A DNA stretch of 64,000 nt from an uncultured beta proteobacterium (GCA_903821995.1 CAIJNI010000080.1:87384-151383), one strand, 5' to 3'. Numbered from the stretch's first letter, positions 51,072-60,391 are shown. Translations and numbers: made by a program. The notes: generated by a model not told the origin, from the letters alone.

Positions 51072-51961
51072 TATGCATCTCTTCCCTTTTGACCAGCAAG
51101 GCCTTGAGGCCTAAAAATTAAGACAAGAATTAAAATAAGAAGACCAAATGCATCACGGTAATCATAAGAAATATAGACTGCAAAGTAAGATTCGAGAACT
51201 CCTAAAATCAATGCGGCAAACATGCTCCCCCAGATGGAGCCAAGTCCACCGATGACAACAATAATGTAAGACTTAATCGCTGGGAAGGAACCAATATCAG
51301 GTGAAGGATTAATGAGTGGAGATAACAAAGCGCCTGATAAAGCAGCTAATGCACCAGCAAGAGCAAAAATAATCGTTGTCGTCTTGATGGGATCTATACC
51401 TGCGAGAGAAGATCCAAATCGGTTTTGCGCAACCGCCTGAATCTGCCTGCCCCACAATGATTTTTTAATAAATATCGCCAGACCAACTAGCAAGAATATG
51501 GACACACCCGCTGCAATCAATTTTTGACCATTAAGCATCACTGGACCAATAGCGATTCGCTGGGTTGAAGCTAAACTTGGCCCAACAAATGGTGATGGAC
51601 CAATCACCTTATCGACTAAATGAATTAGCAAAAGAGACAATGCGAAGGTAACAACCACAGCATATTCATCTTTCATAAACGCCCAACTATTGTAGCCATC
51701 ATACAAAGGACGAATCAGTAAACGCTCGACACACATTCCTAAACCGGCTCCTACCATTGCTGCACAAGGAAGAGAAATCCAAGGACTAATACCAAAGTAA
51801 CTTGCAATAAGAGCATAGCTATATGCTCCCACCATAAAGAATTCACCATGTGCAAAATTAATAATTCTTAACACGCCAAATATCATCGATAAACCCACAG
51901 CCATGAGGGCGTAAAAAAGGCCCATAATCAGGCCATTGATGGTAAGGTCAATCAATAACAC
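51071..51961 (-). CDS. livH: branched-chain-type ABC transporter permease LivH
   Basis: A 296-residue permease with about eight spans. The family segments NGLIMGLFYALMAVGLSMIFG, RIINFAHGEFFMVGAY, QAVAQNRFGSSLAGIDPIKT and VVIGGLGSIWGSMFAALILG are all present. It follows the receptor gene after a 60-base spacer containing a GC-rich hairpin, which may adjust the ratio of receptor to membrane components. It ends overlapping livM. Confidence 0.93.
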   Translation of the reverse strand: MLLIDLTINGLIMGLFYALMAVGLSMIFGVLRIINFAHGEFFMVGAYSYALIASYFGISPWISLPCAAMVGAGLGMCVERLLIRPLYDGYNSWAFMKDEYAVVVTFALSLLLIHLVDKVIGPSPFVGPSLASTQRIAIGPVMLNGQKLIAAGVSIFLLVGLAIFIKKSLWGRQIQAVAQNRFGSSLAGIDPIKTTTIIFALAGALAALSGALLSPLINPSPDIGSFPAIKSYIIVVIGGLGSIWGSMFAALILGVLESYFAVYISYDYRDAFGLLILILVLIFRPQGLAGQKGRDA

Positions 51962-51983
51962 AAGCTGCTTTCAATAAATTATT

Positions 51984-52007
51984 TCGAGCGCCCCAAAGGA
52001 CGCTCGA
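51984..52007 (-). other. hairpin between receptor gene and livH
   Basis: TCGAGCG and CGCTCGA form a 7-bp stem around CCCCAAAGGA. On the minus strand it lies 14 bases after the receptor gene stop. There is no T-run, so it is more likely an mRNA-stabilising or attenuating hairpin than a terminator. Confidence 0.5.
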
Positions 52008-52021
52008 CTTTCTACAATGAG

Positions 52022-53245
52022 TTATTTAGGATAAACGATTTTAGATGTGTTCAGAGGCGTGCCAGGTCCTTGTAATAAGGTTGTTTTTCCTACCGCTTGA
52101 TTCACATCAGTTAACTGGTAGTTAACATAAGGAATAGCCGCCCACTGTTGGTAAGAAACACCAGGAAATGTATCAAAAGTCATTAATCCCCGAGCGCCAT
52201 CAAACTTACTCTTACGCATCACATCAAGAATCTTCGCTGAATCGGTTGTGTTGGCCTGACGTATGGCTTCAGTTACAACCACTAAGGAATCCACCGCCTG
52301 ATAAATCAGTCGATTAGGATCATTATTAGTCCGCTTTTTGTATTCAACAGCAACTTGCTTTGCTAAATCATTCATCTTCATGTCTGGGTGATACATTCCA
52401 ATAGTCATCATGTATTTACCAGCATCTTTGACGTTTTGCCAAAAATCAGGATAGTCAGCCATACCTGCGCCGTCATAAATGATAGTTTTGGATGTTGGTG
52501 CAACACCTTGTTCATACAATTGATTCAGCGCAATATAAGCTGCAGGTGGAAGCATAGTCATCACAATGACATCGGGTGGATTAGCTTTGAGCGCTAATAT
52601 AGCTGGTGTGAAATCTTTGCTGGCACGGTCTAAGGTCTCAAACTTATACTCAATTGTTGAGCCTTTTCTCTTTAAGGCTTCCCCTACGCCTTTTGCTAGA
52701 CCAATACCATAATCTGTGTTTTCAGCAAAGCCAACAACGCGCTTCACTTTCATGGCTTTAAGAGTCTCAGCCATCGAATCAGCAACAATATAGTTATAAG
52801 GTGATGTGTTGATCACCTCTGGATAGCCTTTAATCCTAACTGAGTCAGCCCAACAATTGGTGTTGACATAAGGAACTTGATAACGGTGCGCTACTTCAAT
52901 TTCACTCAGGCACACAGAACTCTGGTGACCACCCGTAATTGCGACTACCTTATCTTTAGTAATTAACTTTTCAACTGCAGATCGTCCTTTTTCTGGAATT
53001 CCTTGATTATCTTCAATAACCAACTTCACAGGACGTCCTAACAAACCACCTCTGGCGTTAAGCATGTCAGCGTAGATTTCCATGGCATCTTTGATTTGTT
53101 GCCCTTGAATTACAGAACCCGGAGGGGAGCGAGTAATCGATAGCCCAATGAGAATCGGCTCTGCAGCTAAGGCACTCAGAGTAAAAATACCTAAAATTAC
53201 GCCAAAAAAGGTAACTCGAATTTGCCTAAATATTGAAAATTTCAT
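52022..53245 (-). CDS. branched-chain-type ABC transporter substrate-binding protein
   Basis: A 407-residue periplasmic receptor of the Leu/Ile/Val-binding fold with a signal peptide ending at SALAAEP. The mature part shows ILIGLSITRSPPGSVIQG, then the ADMLNARGGLLGRPVKLVIEDNQ block and the AVEKLITKDKVVAITGGHQSS block. Relatives of this subtype bind amides, aromatic acids or urea as well as amino acids. It leads the transporter operon upstream of the Mo-hydroxylase genes. A good sigma-70-type promoter lies 60-90 bases before its start. Confidence 0.9.
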   Translation of the reverse strand: MKFSIFRQIRVTFFGVILGIFTLSALAAEPILIGLSITRSPPGSVIQGQQIKDAMEIYADMLNARGGLLGRPVKLVIEDNQGIPEKGRSAVEKLITKDKVVAITGGHQSSVCLSEIEVAHRYQVPYVNTNCWADSVRIKGYPEVINTSPYNYIVADSMAETLKAMKVKRVVGFAENTDYGIGLAKGVGEALKRKGSTIEYKFETLDRASKDFTPAILALKANPPDVIVMTMLPPAAYIALNQLYEQGVAPTSKTIIYDGAGMADYPDFWQNVKDAGKYMMTIGMYHPDMKMNDLAKQVAVEYKKRTNNDPNRLIYQAVDSLVVVTEAIRQANTTDSAKILDVMRKSKFDGARGLMTFDTFPGVSYQQWAAIPYVNYQLTDVNQAVGKTTLLQGPGTPLNTSKIVYPK

Positions 53246-53303
53246 AAGGTCTCCATGAATAAGTTTTTACAGGACTTCTTGAACTTTTAAACTGACTGAT
53301 CCA

Positions 53304-53332
53304 ATCATACTTGGTGTCTGTTAGATTATCAA
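53304..53332 (-). promoter_or_regulatory. candidate sigma-70 promoter of the ABC transporter operon
   Basis: On the minus strand TTGATA (53332-53327) and TATGAT (53309-53304) are separated by 17 bases, each five of six matches to consensus. This predicts a leader of roughly 50 bases before the receptor gene at 53245. Confidence 0.55.
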
Positions 53333-53435
53333 TTCTACCCGATGGAGTAAGCAAGCAATTAAAGGGATAGATCTCTAAGAAAAACCCTTTATTCTTAGCT
53401 TTTACTACTTACGATCGATGTTCTTCTCTTTTACT

Positions 53436-53819
53436 CTAAAGATGGTCAATGAGGCTAACATGTGCGGACACGATTTTCCAACCGTGATCAGTCCTGACCC
53501 AGGTTTGACTCTGACGCCCAACTTTACCTGGGACAGTCTGCCGCATAAATAAGGTATTAGCTGTTGCTAAGTCGTGTCCAAATGTTGTAATTACCGTTTT
53601 ACTTAAGCTTCTTAACAACCCAACTGAGGGTCTAGCTGCTCTAAATGCAGCAATTTCTTGATAACCATAGAGGTTTTCGTTCATGCCGTAACGAATAACA
53701 AGAGAGTTATCCCAAAAACAGCTATCAAGAATCTCAACGCGATTATGAATAATCGCATCCTCGTACTCTTCAAATAGCTGTTGAACTTCAGCAAGAATTT
53801 CAGGTAAATTAATTTGCAT
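53436..53819 (-). CDS. HpxZ/AtzH-like small protein (SnoaL/NTF2 fold)
   Basis: A 127-residue NTF2-fold protein matching the DUF3225 group to which HpxZ (oxalurate catabolism) and AtzH (cyanuric acid/biuret region) belong: LPEILAEVQQLFEEYEDAII, the pair SCFWDNSLVIRYGMNENLYG, and the C-terminal WVRTDHGWKIVSAHVSLI. Such proteins accompany amidase-signature enzymes; here the only amidase is 45 kb away at 7749. It lies 17 bases after parC, so it may be carried on the parE-parC transcript, or it may precede the ABC transporter by function only. Confidence 0.78.
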   Translation of the reverse strand: MQINLPEILAEVQQLFEEYEDAIIHNRVEILDSCFWDNSLVIRYGMNENLYGYQEIAAFRAARPSVGLLRSLSKTVITTFGHDLATANTLFMRQTVPGKVGRQSQTWVRTDHGWKIVSAHVSLIDHL

Positions 53820-53836
53820 AAAGGATATTAAAAAGA

Positions 53837-56194
53837 CTACTCCATCGCTAAAAGATATGCTTCTTTCAAATTAGGCTCAAGCATATGACCTTTTCGGGCA
53901 CGACTGGCCTTAAATGATTTAAGAATTTTGCTATCTAAACTTAGCTCAGTAGGCTTATTTGCTCTTCCTAAACCAATATACCTTAAGCCCTCAGGAGCAA
54001 AAGGCATTGCACTCTTGAGCGATTCTTTTACTTCTAAATCCATCAGTATGACGCCCTTACCACCAGCAGGAAGACGTTTTAGCTCTTCAATGTCAAAGAC
54101 TAATAACTTACCTTTCTGCGACAAACAGGCTAAAGACTTCATCCCCTCTTTAATCAACCCAGGGCGCAGCGGATAATCTCCATCAGGAAAGCTACTATCA
54201 AGTCCAATAAACGATTTACCAGCTTTATTACGTGTCACCATATCAGCAACATTGGCTAAAAATCCATTACCCGAAGCCATACTGATCAGGAGCAAGTCAT
54301 CCAACTGTCCCGCAAAATAAGCCACAATCTGTGAGCCCGGTGCAAGATTAATGAGTGAGGTAAAAGGCGATCCATCACCTCTAGCACCTGGTAAATCACT
54401 CACCAGAACGCTATAGACTCGACCATTTGTAGCAAATCCAACCATCATGTCCACCGTGCGACATTCATAGACAGCATATAAAGAATCACTGGCTTTGAAG
54501 TTAAATTGTTGCGGGTCGTGCCCATGACCTAATCTTGATCTTACCCAACCTTTTTCTGAAACAATCACTGTGACCGGCTCATCAATCACCTTCGTTTCAA
54601 TGACGGCACGCTTTTCTTCTTGAATAATTGTTCTGCGATCATCGCCAAATGCTTTGGCATCCGCTTCAATTTCTTTAATGATCCGCTTACGCATGAGCGA
54701 ATCATTGCCAAGTAGATTTTCAAGCTCACCTCTCTCAGTTTTAAGTTCAGTTAACTCTTGCTCTATTTTGATCGCTTCTAGTCGTGCTAATTGTCTTAAC
54801 CTAATCTCTAGGATATCTTCAGCTTGGCGCTCTGATAATTTAAATGCAGCCATCAGATCTACTTTGGGCTCGTCACTCGCACGGATAATCCGAATGACTT
54901 CATCAATTTTCAGAAGGACCATTTGACGCCCCTCTAAAATATGCATCCTGTCACTCACTTTACCTAGGCGATGTTGTGTTCGTTTAGTGACGGTCTCTAT
55001 TCTGAACTGTGCCCATTCTTGGAATATACCCAACAAACCTTTTTGTCTTGGCCGACCATCAGTACCAATCATCACTAAGTTAATTGGCGCATTACATTCT
55101 AAGGACGTATGCGCTAGAAGGAAGTTCGCGAATTCAGTAACATCAATATTTTTGCTCTTTGGCTCAAAAACTAAGCGAACCGCTGCATCCTTACTTGATT
55201 CATCTCGAACGCTGTCAAGCATGCCTAATGCCAGTTGCTTTAAGTTATTTTGCTCAGTGCTCAAACTCTTTTTACCTACCCGAATTTTTGGATTGGTGAG
55301 TTCTTCGATTTCTTGTAACACTTTTTGACCTGAAGTTGCCGGAGGTAACTCATTAAAAACTATTTTCCACTGCCCACGAGCCATTTCTTCAATCGTCCAG
55401 CGTGCTCTTACTTTTATGCTGCCACGACCTGCTTTATAAATGTCATGAATCTCAGATTGAGATGAAATGATTTGTCCGCCACCTGGATAGTCGGGACCAG
55501 GGAGTAATCCTAGAATATCCTGCTCAGAAATTTTAGGATTCTTAAGGATCGCAATACACGCCGCCGCAACTTCTCGTAGATTGTGAGAAGGGATTTCAGT
55601 AGCCATTCCAACTGCAATACCTGATGCACCATTCAATAAAACAAATGGCAAACGCGCCGGCAAGAGTGCAGGCTCTTGCATAGAGCCATCATAATTAGGA
55701 ATAAATTCAATGGTTCCTTGATCTATCTCATCAAGTAATAAACTCGCTATTTTTGTTAGTCTTGCCTCTGTATAGCGCATTGCAGCTGCACCGTCACCAT
55801 CACGAGAACCAAAGTTACCCTGACCATCAATCAGGGGATATCGCAAACTAAAATTTTGCGCTAATCGAACTAAAGCATCATAAGCAGATTGATCACCATG
55901 GGGATGAAATTTACCTAAAACATCACCAACAACGCGCGCACTTTTAACGGGCTTAGCATCAGCTCTGAGTCCCATCTCACTCATGGAATATAAAATCCGA
56001 CGCTGAACCGGTTTTTGACCATCCGCTAATTCAGGTAAAGCTCTACCCTTAACAACGCTAATTGCATAATCTAAGTAGGCACGCTCAGCATAAGTTGCCA
56101 GCGTCAGAGAATCACTCGGCTCATCTCCTGCTAATTTAGGAGATACAGGTATATCGGGTGGTAAATCAGAAAATAAATCAGGTTCATTATTCAT
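53837..56194 (-). CDS. parC: DNA topoisomerase IV subunit A
   Basis: A 785-residue type IIA topoisomerase subunit that decatenates daughter chromosomes with ParE. The winged-helix region begins [21 protein letters not shown]; the catalytic Tyr is in [10 protein letters not shown]. The segment [13 protein letters not shown] carries Gln and Asp at the two positions equivalent to Ser80 and Glu84 of E. coli ParC. Length and the short C-terminal propeller separate it from GyrA. It lies 18 bases after parE in one operon. Confidence 0.95.
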   Translation of the reverse strand: MNNEPDLFSDLPPDIPVSPKLAGDEPSDSLTLATYAERAYLDYAISVVKGRALPELADGQKPVQRRILYSMSEMGLRADAKPVKSARVVGDVLGKFHPHGDQSAYDALVRLAQNFSLRYPLIDGQGNFGSRDGDGAAAMRYTEARLTKIASLLLDEIDQGTIEFIPNYDGSMQEPALLPARLPFVLLNGASGIAVGMATEIPSHNLREVAAACIAILKNPKISEQDILGLLPGPDYPGGGQIISSQSEIHDIYKAGRGSIKVRARWTIEEMARGQWKIVFNELPPATSGQKVLQEIEELTNPKIRVGKKSLSTEQNNLKQLALGMLDSVRDESSKDAAVRLVFEPKSKNIDVTEFANFLLAHTSLECNAPINLVMIGTDGRPRQKGLLGIFQEWAQFRIETVTKRTQHRLGKVSDRMHILEGRQMVLLKIDEVIRIIRASDEPKVDLMAAFKLSERQAEDILEIRLRQLARLEAIKIEQELTELKTERGELENLLGNDSLMRKRIIKEIEADAKAFGDDRRTIIQEEKRAVIETKVIDEPVTVIVSEKGWVRSRLGHGHDPQQFNFKASDSLYAVYECRTVDMMVGFATNGRVYSVLVSDLPGARGDGSPFTSLINLAPGSQIVAYFAGQLDDLLLISMASGNGFLANVADMVTRNKAGKSFIGLDSSFPDGDYPLRPGLIKEGMKSLACLSQKGKLLVFDIEELKRLPAGGKGVILMDLEVKESLKSAMPFAPEGLRYIGLGRANKPTELSLDSKILKSFKASRARKGHMLEPNLKEAYLLAME

Positions 56195-56212
56195 AGGCTA
56201 TTCAAATCAATA

Positions 56213-58201
56213 TTAAATATCGGCTTCAACTTCGTTACCACGCTCTTCAAGCCAAACTCTTCGCGCTGAGGATTCAGACTTACCCATCAACATATCCATG
56301 GTCTTATTCGTTTGGACTAAATCAACATCTCCACTCATAATCGGCAATAAACGCCTTGTATCTGGATTAAGAGTTGTTTCCCACAGTTGTTCAGCACTCA
56401 TTTCTCCTAATCCTTTAAATCTTGAGATCTGCCAACTGTCTTCTTTTAATCCGTCTTTTCTTAACTTATCTTCAATGGCAGTTAGCTCACCTGTATCTAA
56501 AGCATATATCTTTTGAGCAGGTTTTTTACCTCGTGCCGGTGCATCAACCCTAAAAAGAGGAGGCTTTGCCACATAAATATGACCCCGCTCCATCAGTTTA
56601 GGGAAATGTTTGAAAAACAAAGTGAGTAGCAATACTTGAATATGCGATCCATCCACATCAGCATCTGACAATATACAGATCTTGCCATATCTTAGATTCG
56701 ACAAATCAGGCTCATCTTCACTTCCGTGAGGATCTACACCAATCGCAACAGCAATATCGTGCACTTCATTATTAGCAAAAAGTCTGTCACGCTCAGCTTC
56801 CCAAGTATTCAAGACCTTACCCCGAAGGGGCAAAATGGCTTGGTATTCCTTATTACGCCCCATTTTTGCTGAACCACCGGCAGAATCTCCCTCAACGAGG
56901 AAGATTTCGTTCATTACGATGTCTTCACTCTCACAATCGGTGAGCTTACCTGGAAGTACTGCAACACCCGAAGCTTTTCTTTTTTCAACTTTTTGACCAG
57001 CCCGTGTTCTGGCTTGAGCCTGTTTGATCACCAGATCAGCGAGCTTTTTACCGTAATCCACATGCTGATTGAGCCATAAATCGAGGGCAGATTTTACAAA
57101 TCCAGACACTAAACGAACAGCGTCTCTAGAATTTAAACGCTCTTTAATCTGACCTTGAAACTGAGGATCTAATACCTTTGCAGATAATACAAATGATGCA
57201 CGTGCAAAGACATCCTCAGGCATTAACTTAACCCCTTTTGGAAGAAGTGCATGAATCTCGATAAAACTCTTCACAGCACTAAATAAGCCTTCTCTTAAAC
57301 CACTCTCATGTGTCCCACCTGCCGTGGTTGGAATTAAATTGACATAACTCTCTCTCACAGGAGAGCCTTCTTCAGTCCAGGCAACCACCCAGGATGCCCC
57401 TTCACCTTCAGCAAAGTTTTCTTCACCTGGACGATCAGCTTCTGCAAAATGCTCACCATCAAATACGGGAATAACAACCGGCGAATGCCCCAGTTGAGAC
57501 ATTGTTTCGTCTAAATATCCCTTGAGACCATGCTCATAAATCCAAGATAAACTTTCTCCAGTCTTTTCTTGAATAAAAGTAACCTTCACGCCAGGCAACA
57601 ACACCGCTTTAGATCTTAGCAATCGTTGTAATTCAGCTAAGGGAATTTGCGGACCATCAAAGTACTTTGGGTTAGGCCAAGCTCGAACAGTTGTGCCACT
57701 GACTTTGTCACCAAAAGCCTTGGCTTTAGTCTGTATTTTTTCTACTAAGAACCCATCTTCAAAAGCCAAAGTGGATACTTGATTATCACGCCAAACTTTA
57801 ACTTCAAGTCGCTTTGATAACGCATTGGTCACTGAAACGCCAACGCCATGCAATCCCCCTGAAAAAGCATAGGCCCCACTCGAGCCTTTTTCAAATTTCC
57901 CACCCGCATGAAGCTGAGTAAATACGATCTCAACTACTGGTTTTTTTTCTTCAGGATGAATTCCTACGGGTATTCCCCTGCCAAAATCTTCTACACTAAC
58001 GCTTCCGTCCGTGTGCATAGTGAGAATAATCTCTTTACCATACCCCCCTAGGGATTCATCGGAAGCATTATCAATCACCTCCTGAATAATGTGCAAGGGA
58101 TTATCTGTTCGGGTATACATCCCAGGTCGTTGTTTAACCGGTTCAAGTCCTTTTAGGACTTTAATTGATGATTCGCTGTATTGATCTTTACGTGTGGCCA
58201 T
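56213..58201 (-). CDS. parE: DNA topoisomerase IV subunit B
   Basis: A 662-residue ATPase subunit. The GHKL domain has EVIDNASDESLGGYG, EDFGRGIPVGIHPEE and GGLHGVGVSVTNALS. The transducer domain includes TAGGTHESGLREGL. The TOPRIM domain has VEGDSAGGSAKMGR and LSDADVDGSHIQVLLLTLFF. The LEPVKQRPGMYTRTD start and the length below 700 residues mark ParE rather than GyrB. parC follows directly. The spacer upstream (171 bases) separates it from the divergent tRNA-Arg. Confidence 0.96.
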   Translation of the reverse strand: MATRKDQYSESSIKVLKGLEPVKQRPGMYTRTDNPLHIIQEVIDNASDESLGGYGKEIILTMHTDGSVSVEDFGRGIPVGIHPEEKKPVVEIVFTQLHAGGKFEKGSSGAYAFSGGLHGVGVSVTNALSKRLEVKVWRDNQVSTLAFEDGFLVEKIQTKAKAFGDKVSGTTVRAWPNPKYFDGPQIPLAELQRLLRSKAVLLPGVKVTFIQEKTGESLSWIYEHGLKGYLDETMSQLGHSPVVIPVFDGEHFAEADRPGEENFAEGEGASWVVAWTEEGSPVRESYVNLIPTTAGGTHESGLREGLFSAVKSFIEIHALLPKGVKLMPEDVFARASFVLSAKVLDPQFQGQIKERLNSRDAVRLVSGFVKSALDLWLNQHVDYGKKLADLVIKQAQARTRAGQKVEKRKASGVAVLPGKLTDCESEDIVMNEIFLVEGDSAGGSAKMGRNKEYQAILPLRGKVLNTWEAERDRLFANNEVHDIAVAIGVDPHGSEDEPDLSNLRYGKICILSDADVDGSHIQVLLLTLFFKHFPKLMERGHIYVAKPPLFRVDAPARGKKPAQKIYALDTGELTAIEDKLRKDGLKEDSWQISRFKGLGEMSAEQLWETTLNPDTRRLLPIMSGDVDLVQTNKTMDMLMGKSESSARRVWLEERGNEVEADI

Positions 58202-58372
58202 GGTTGATTATTGTAGCGAGCATTTAAAAAAGGATGGAAATAATGGGTTTATTGGGACAAATCTTAACAAGAAGTAAAGACAACTTTACGATTGGGTGCT
58301 TTACATCATTAAATTATTAAGCAGACCAGAGATTAGCGAGAAAAATTATACAAGCATTACAATAGTGTGCGA

Positions 58373-58444
58373 GTCCCCGTAGTTCAACGGATAGAATAAG
58401 CCCCTCCTAAGGGCTAGATACTGGTTCGATTCCAGTCGGAGACA
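58373..58444 (+). tRNA. tRNA-Arg (anticodon CCT)
   Basis: A cloverleaf folds in 72 bases: acceptor GTCCCCG/CGGAGAC, D-stem GTTC/GAAT, anticodon stem AGCCC/GGGCT with loop CTCCTAA, T-stem ACTGG/CCAGT with TTCGATT loop, discriminator A. The anticodon stem-loop sequence equals that of E. coli argW. The acceptor has a C4-A69 mismatch, and CCA is not encoded (CTC follows). Confidence 0.93.
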
Positions 58445-58578
58445 CTCCTTTTAATTCTCTCAATAAATATAGTTTAAATTCTGTAAAACTATTTATTTCT
58501 AGTAGTAACCCTAGTCATACACAAACTCAAATTAAATATCAAGTGTTCAATTGCTCTTTTATACTTGGTTTTTTTCTA

Positions 58579-58605
58579 ACTTATCCACAGAGAATGTGGA
58601 TAAGT
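58579..58605. promoter_or_regulatory. inverted pair of consensus DnaA boxes
   Basis: TTATCCACA (58581-58589) is a perfect DnaA box and TGTGGATAA (58595-58603) is the same box inverted after five bases; the symmetry extends to 11-base arms. The palindrome could bind two DnaA monomers. No dnaA, dnaN or gidA is nearby, so a titration or regulatory site is likelier than oriC. Confidence 0.6.
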
Positions 58606-58651
58606 ACCTCGATAATCAGAAAAAAATGAGCTAAATTAGAGTCAAAGCTGG

Positions 58652-58672
58652 GATGCTTAATTTTTAAGCATC
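58652..58672. terminator. GATGCTTAA hairpin
   Basis: GATGCTTAA and TTAAGCATC form a perfect 9-bp stem with a 3-base loop, followed by TTTAG. It lies in the spacer after tRNA-Arg and could terminate a read-through transcript, but the T-run is short. Confidence 0.38.
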
Positions 58673-58808
58673 TTTAGAAAAATAAAAGTTATTTATTTAA
58701 CAAAAAATCTAAAACAGGTATAAACCATAAATTTGTTATATTGATTACTTAATTTATTTTTCTAATGATTAAATAAATTCGTTTGCTTTTGGTAATTTAC
58801 TGGCGCCT

Positions 58809-59639
58809 ATGTTATCTCTTCCCTTTAGCTCTAAAGCAGCCTTACTAGAAATACTCGAGACATCAATGAGACCCATTCCACTCGACTGGCATGATGTCCT
58901 TCTCGGTTCTCAAAAAATCGGAGCTATTTCAGCACCGATGTTCATGATTATCGAAAATTTTCTAAACTATGAAGAACATCATTTAGGGTTTATAAGAACT
59001 TCTAATTCTCAATTACTTTTTCAAGCACAAGATCCCTACGAACTGAGTTTAGATTTAAGAGTACTATCTGAATACCTTAGAGATCAAGGTCACCTAGAAG
59101 GTTGGCGGAATGAGGATTTTTCATGGCTAGATGACGAAGATCATGAGCGTTTCCGAATGGAGAGATCAGCCTTTAGAACCTTGGGTTTGCAAAGCCGAGC
59201 TACCCATGTCAATGGCTACACAAAACAAAATAAGTTGTGGCTCTCAAAACGCAGTCTTTCTAAATCGATTGATCCAGGTCTACTGGATAATTTATCAGCA
59301 GGTGGTATAGGTGCAGATGAAACTATTCGTAACTGCGCTCTCAGAGAACTATGGGAAGAAGCTGGCGTGAGCTTAGAACTTGCGCGTCATATTCAACCCA
59401 TCGGCATGATTACTACTCAGCGTCAAATTGATGGCCAAAGTAATGGACTCCATCATGAATCTCTATACTCTTTTGATTTGTTATTACCTAATTCGTGGCA
59501 ACCACAAAATCAAGATGGTGAGGTCAGTGAATTTATTTTAGTTAATTATGAAGATGCCGTTAGCTTAATTTTGTCCGAGCAACTGACTCAAGATTCAAAA
59601 ATTATAACTAGCGATTTTTTACTCAGGCACTCGTCTTAA
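58809..59639 (+). CDS. Nudix hydrolase with N-terminal DUF4743-type domain
   Basis: A 276-residue protein. Residues about 1-125 match the DUF4743 region found in plant and bacterial Tpk/Nudix-like proteins (GAISAPMFMIIENFL, AFRTLGLQSRATHVNGY). The Nudix box is intact at about 167-189: G-x5-E then CALRELWEEAGV. Bacterial relatives hydrolyse damaged thiamine diphosphate derivatives or other nucleoside diphosphates. Its ATG has no strong ribosome site, so an in-frame downstream start (M20, in SMRPIPLDW) is possible. It converges on the GNAT gene. Confidence 0.87.
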   Translation: MLSLPFSSKAALLEILETSMRPIPLDWHDVLLGSQKIGAISAPMFMIIENFLNYEEHHLGFIRTSNSQLLFQAQDPYELSLDLRVLSEYLRDQGHLEGWRNEDFSWLDDEDHERFRMERSAFRTLGLQSRATHVNGYTKQNKLWLSKRSLSKSIDPGLLDNLSAGGIGADETIRNCALRELWEEAGVSLELARHIQPIGMITTQRQIDGQSNGLHHESLYSFDLLLPNSWQPQNQDGEVSEFILVNYEDAVSLILSEQLTQDSKIITSDFLLRHSS

Positions 59640-59648
59640 TCAACTAGA

Positions 59649-60083
59649 CTATTTTTTCAAACGCATTTGCAAATGAGGTATACCTGCTTCCTCAAACTCA
59701 TCACCTTCGGCTATAAAACCAAACCGCTCATAAAATTTGACCGCATAGGTCTGAGCATGCAAATAATATTCCTGAACACCCTCTGATTGTCCATATTTCA
59801 ACAAAGCTTGCATCATGTCTGAACCGTATCCACATCCGCGATACTCTCGCAGTACTGCCATACGACCAATGCGATAAAGCACTCGATGATCATCAAGTTC
59901 TTCCCGAACCATACGACTTGTTGCTACTGGAATTTGATCAAGATAAACTAAAGCATGCCAAGCGATTTCATCGAATTCATCTAACTCGAGACTTTCAGGA
60001 ACTCCCTGTTCATGAATAAATACTTCTTCACGTATGCCGTAAGAATCTTCCTGGGCTTCATTCCAGGTTTTTATTTCTACCAT
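59649..60083 (-). CDS. GNAT-family N-acetyltransferase
   Basis: A 144-residue acetyltransferase of the ElaA/YjcF-like subgroup: IREEVFIHEQGVPESLELDEFDE at the start, RIGRMAVLREYRGCGYGSDMMQAL carrying the acetyl-CoA pyrophosphate-binding RxxGxG/A motif (shown here in parts), and FYERFGFIAEGDEFEEAGIPH near the end. It acetylates a small molecule or protein N-terminus, substrate unknown. It converges on the Nudix gene with a nine-base gap and is divergent from tRNA-Asn. Confidence 0.9.
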   Translation of the reverse strand: MVEIKTWNEAQEDSYGIREEVFIHEQGVPESLELDEFDEIAWHALVYLDQIPVATSRMVREELDDHRVLYRIGRMAVLREYRGCGYGSDMMQALLKYGQSEGVQEYYLHAQTYAVKFYERFGFIAEGDEFEEAGIPHLQMRLKK

Positions 60084-60229
60084 AAGGTTAAGATTATGGG
60101 TACGAGTAAATTTTTAGACATTGTGGACTTATTATTCAAATAAATGTTACTTTTGTAAAGTAAAACTTTATTGAAATCAGCTTTCCTCCATATAACTACT
60201 AGTGCTTACAGTCTTATATTTAGAGAAAT

Positions 60230-60258
60230 TTGCCTCAGGTTAATTAAAACGCTATAAT
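60230..60258 (+). promoter_or_regulatory. promoter of tRNA-Asn
   Basis: TTGCCT (60230-60235) and a perfect TATAAT (60253-60258) with 17-base spacing lie just before the tRNA, about 10 bases from its first nucleotide, as expected for a stable RNA promoter. Confidence 0.65.
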
Positions 60259-60268
60259 ATCGAATTAT

Positions 60269-60344
60269 TCCCTGATAGCTCAGTCGGTAGAGCGACGGAC
60301 TGTTAATCCGCAGGTCCCTGGTTCGAGTCCAGGTCGGGGAGCCA
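60269..60344 (+). tRNA. tRNA-Asn (anticodon GTT)
   Basis: A 76-base cloverleaf with acceptor TCCCTGA/TCGGGGA (one G-U), D-arm GCTC...GAGC, anticodon loop CTGTTAA, T-arm CCTGG/CCAGG with TTCGAGT, discriminator G and an encoded CCA end. A sigma-70 promoter precedes and a terminator follows, so it is a single-gene unit. Confidence 0.97.
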
Positions 60345-60354
60345 ATAGAATAAA

Positions 60355-60385
60355 GGGCCTAGAGAAATCTAGGCCCAATTTTTTT
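60355..60385 (+). terminator. rho-independent terminator of tRNA-Asn
   Basis: GGGCCTAGA-GAAA-TCTAGGCCC is a perfect 9-bp stem with a GAAA tetraloop followed by AATTTTTTT. Confidence 0.92.
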
Positions 60386-60391
60386 GGATTC

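Larger units (their letters stand above)
58445..58808. other. 364-base gene-free spacer with DnaA boxes and a hairpin
   Basis: Between tRNA-Arg and the Nudix gene I see no coding frame with a ribosome site. The spacer is very AT-rich, particularly 58680-58800, and holds an inverted pair of perfect DnaA boxes (58579-58605) and a 9-bp hairpin (58652-58672), listed separately. Confidence 0.7.

Noticed and set aside
53375..53398. Terminator after the HpxZ-like gene
   Set aside because: CTAAGAA/TTCTTAG pair over seven A/T-rich bases with no T-run; too weak to call.
54987..55328. Plus-strand ORF of 113 residues inside parC
   Set aside because: Antisense shadow of an intact core gene.
58445..58808. 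Chromosomal replication origin
   Set aside because: Two DnaA boxes and AT-rich DNA are present, but there is no dnaA, dnaN, rpmH or gidA and no further box cluster.
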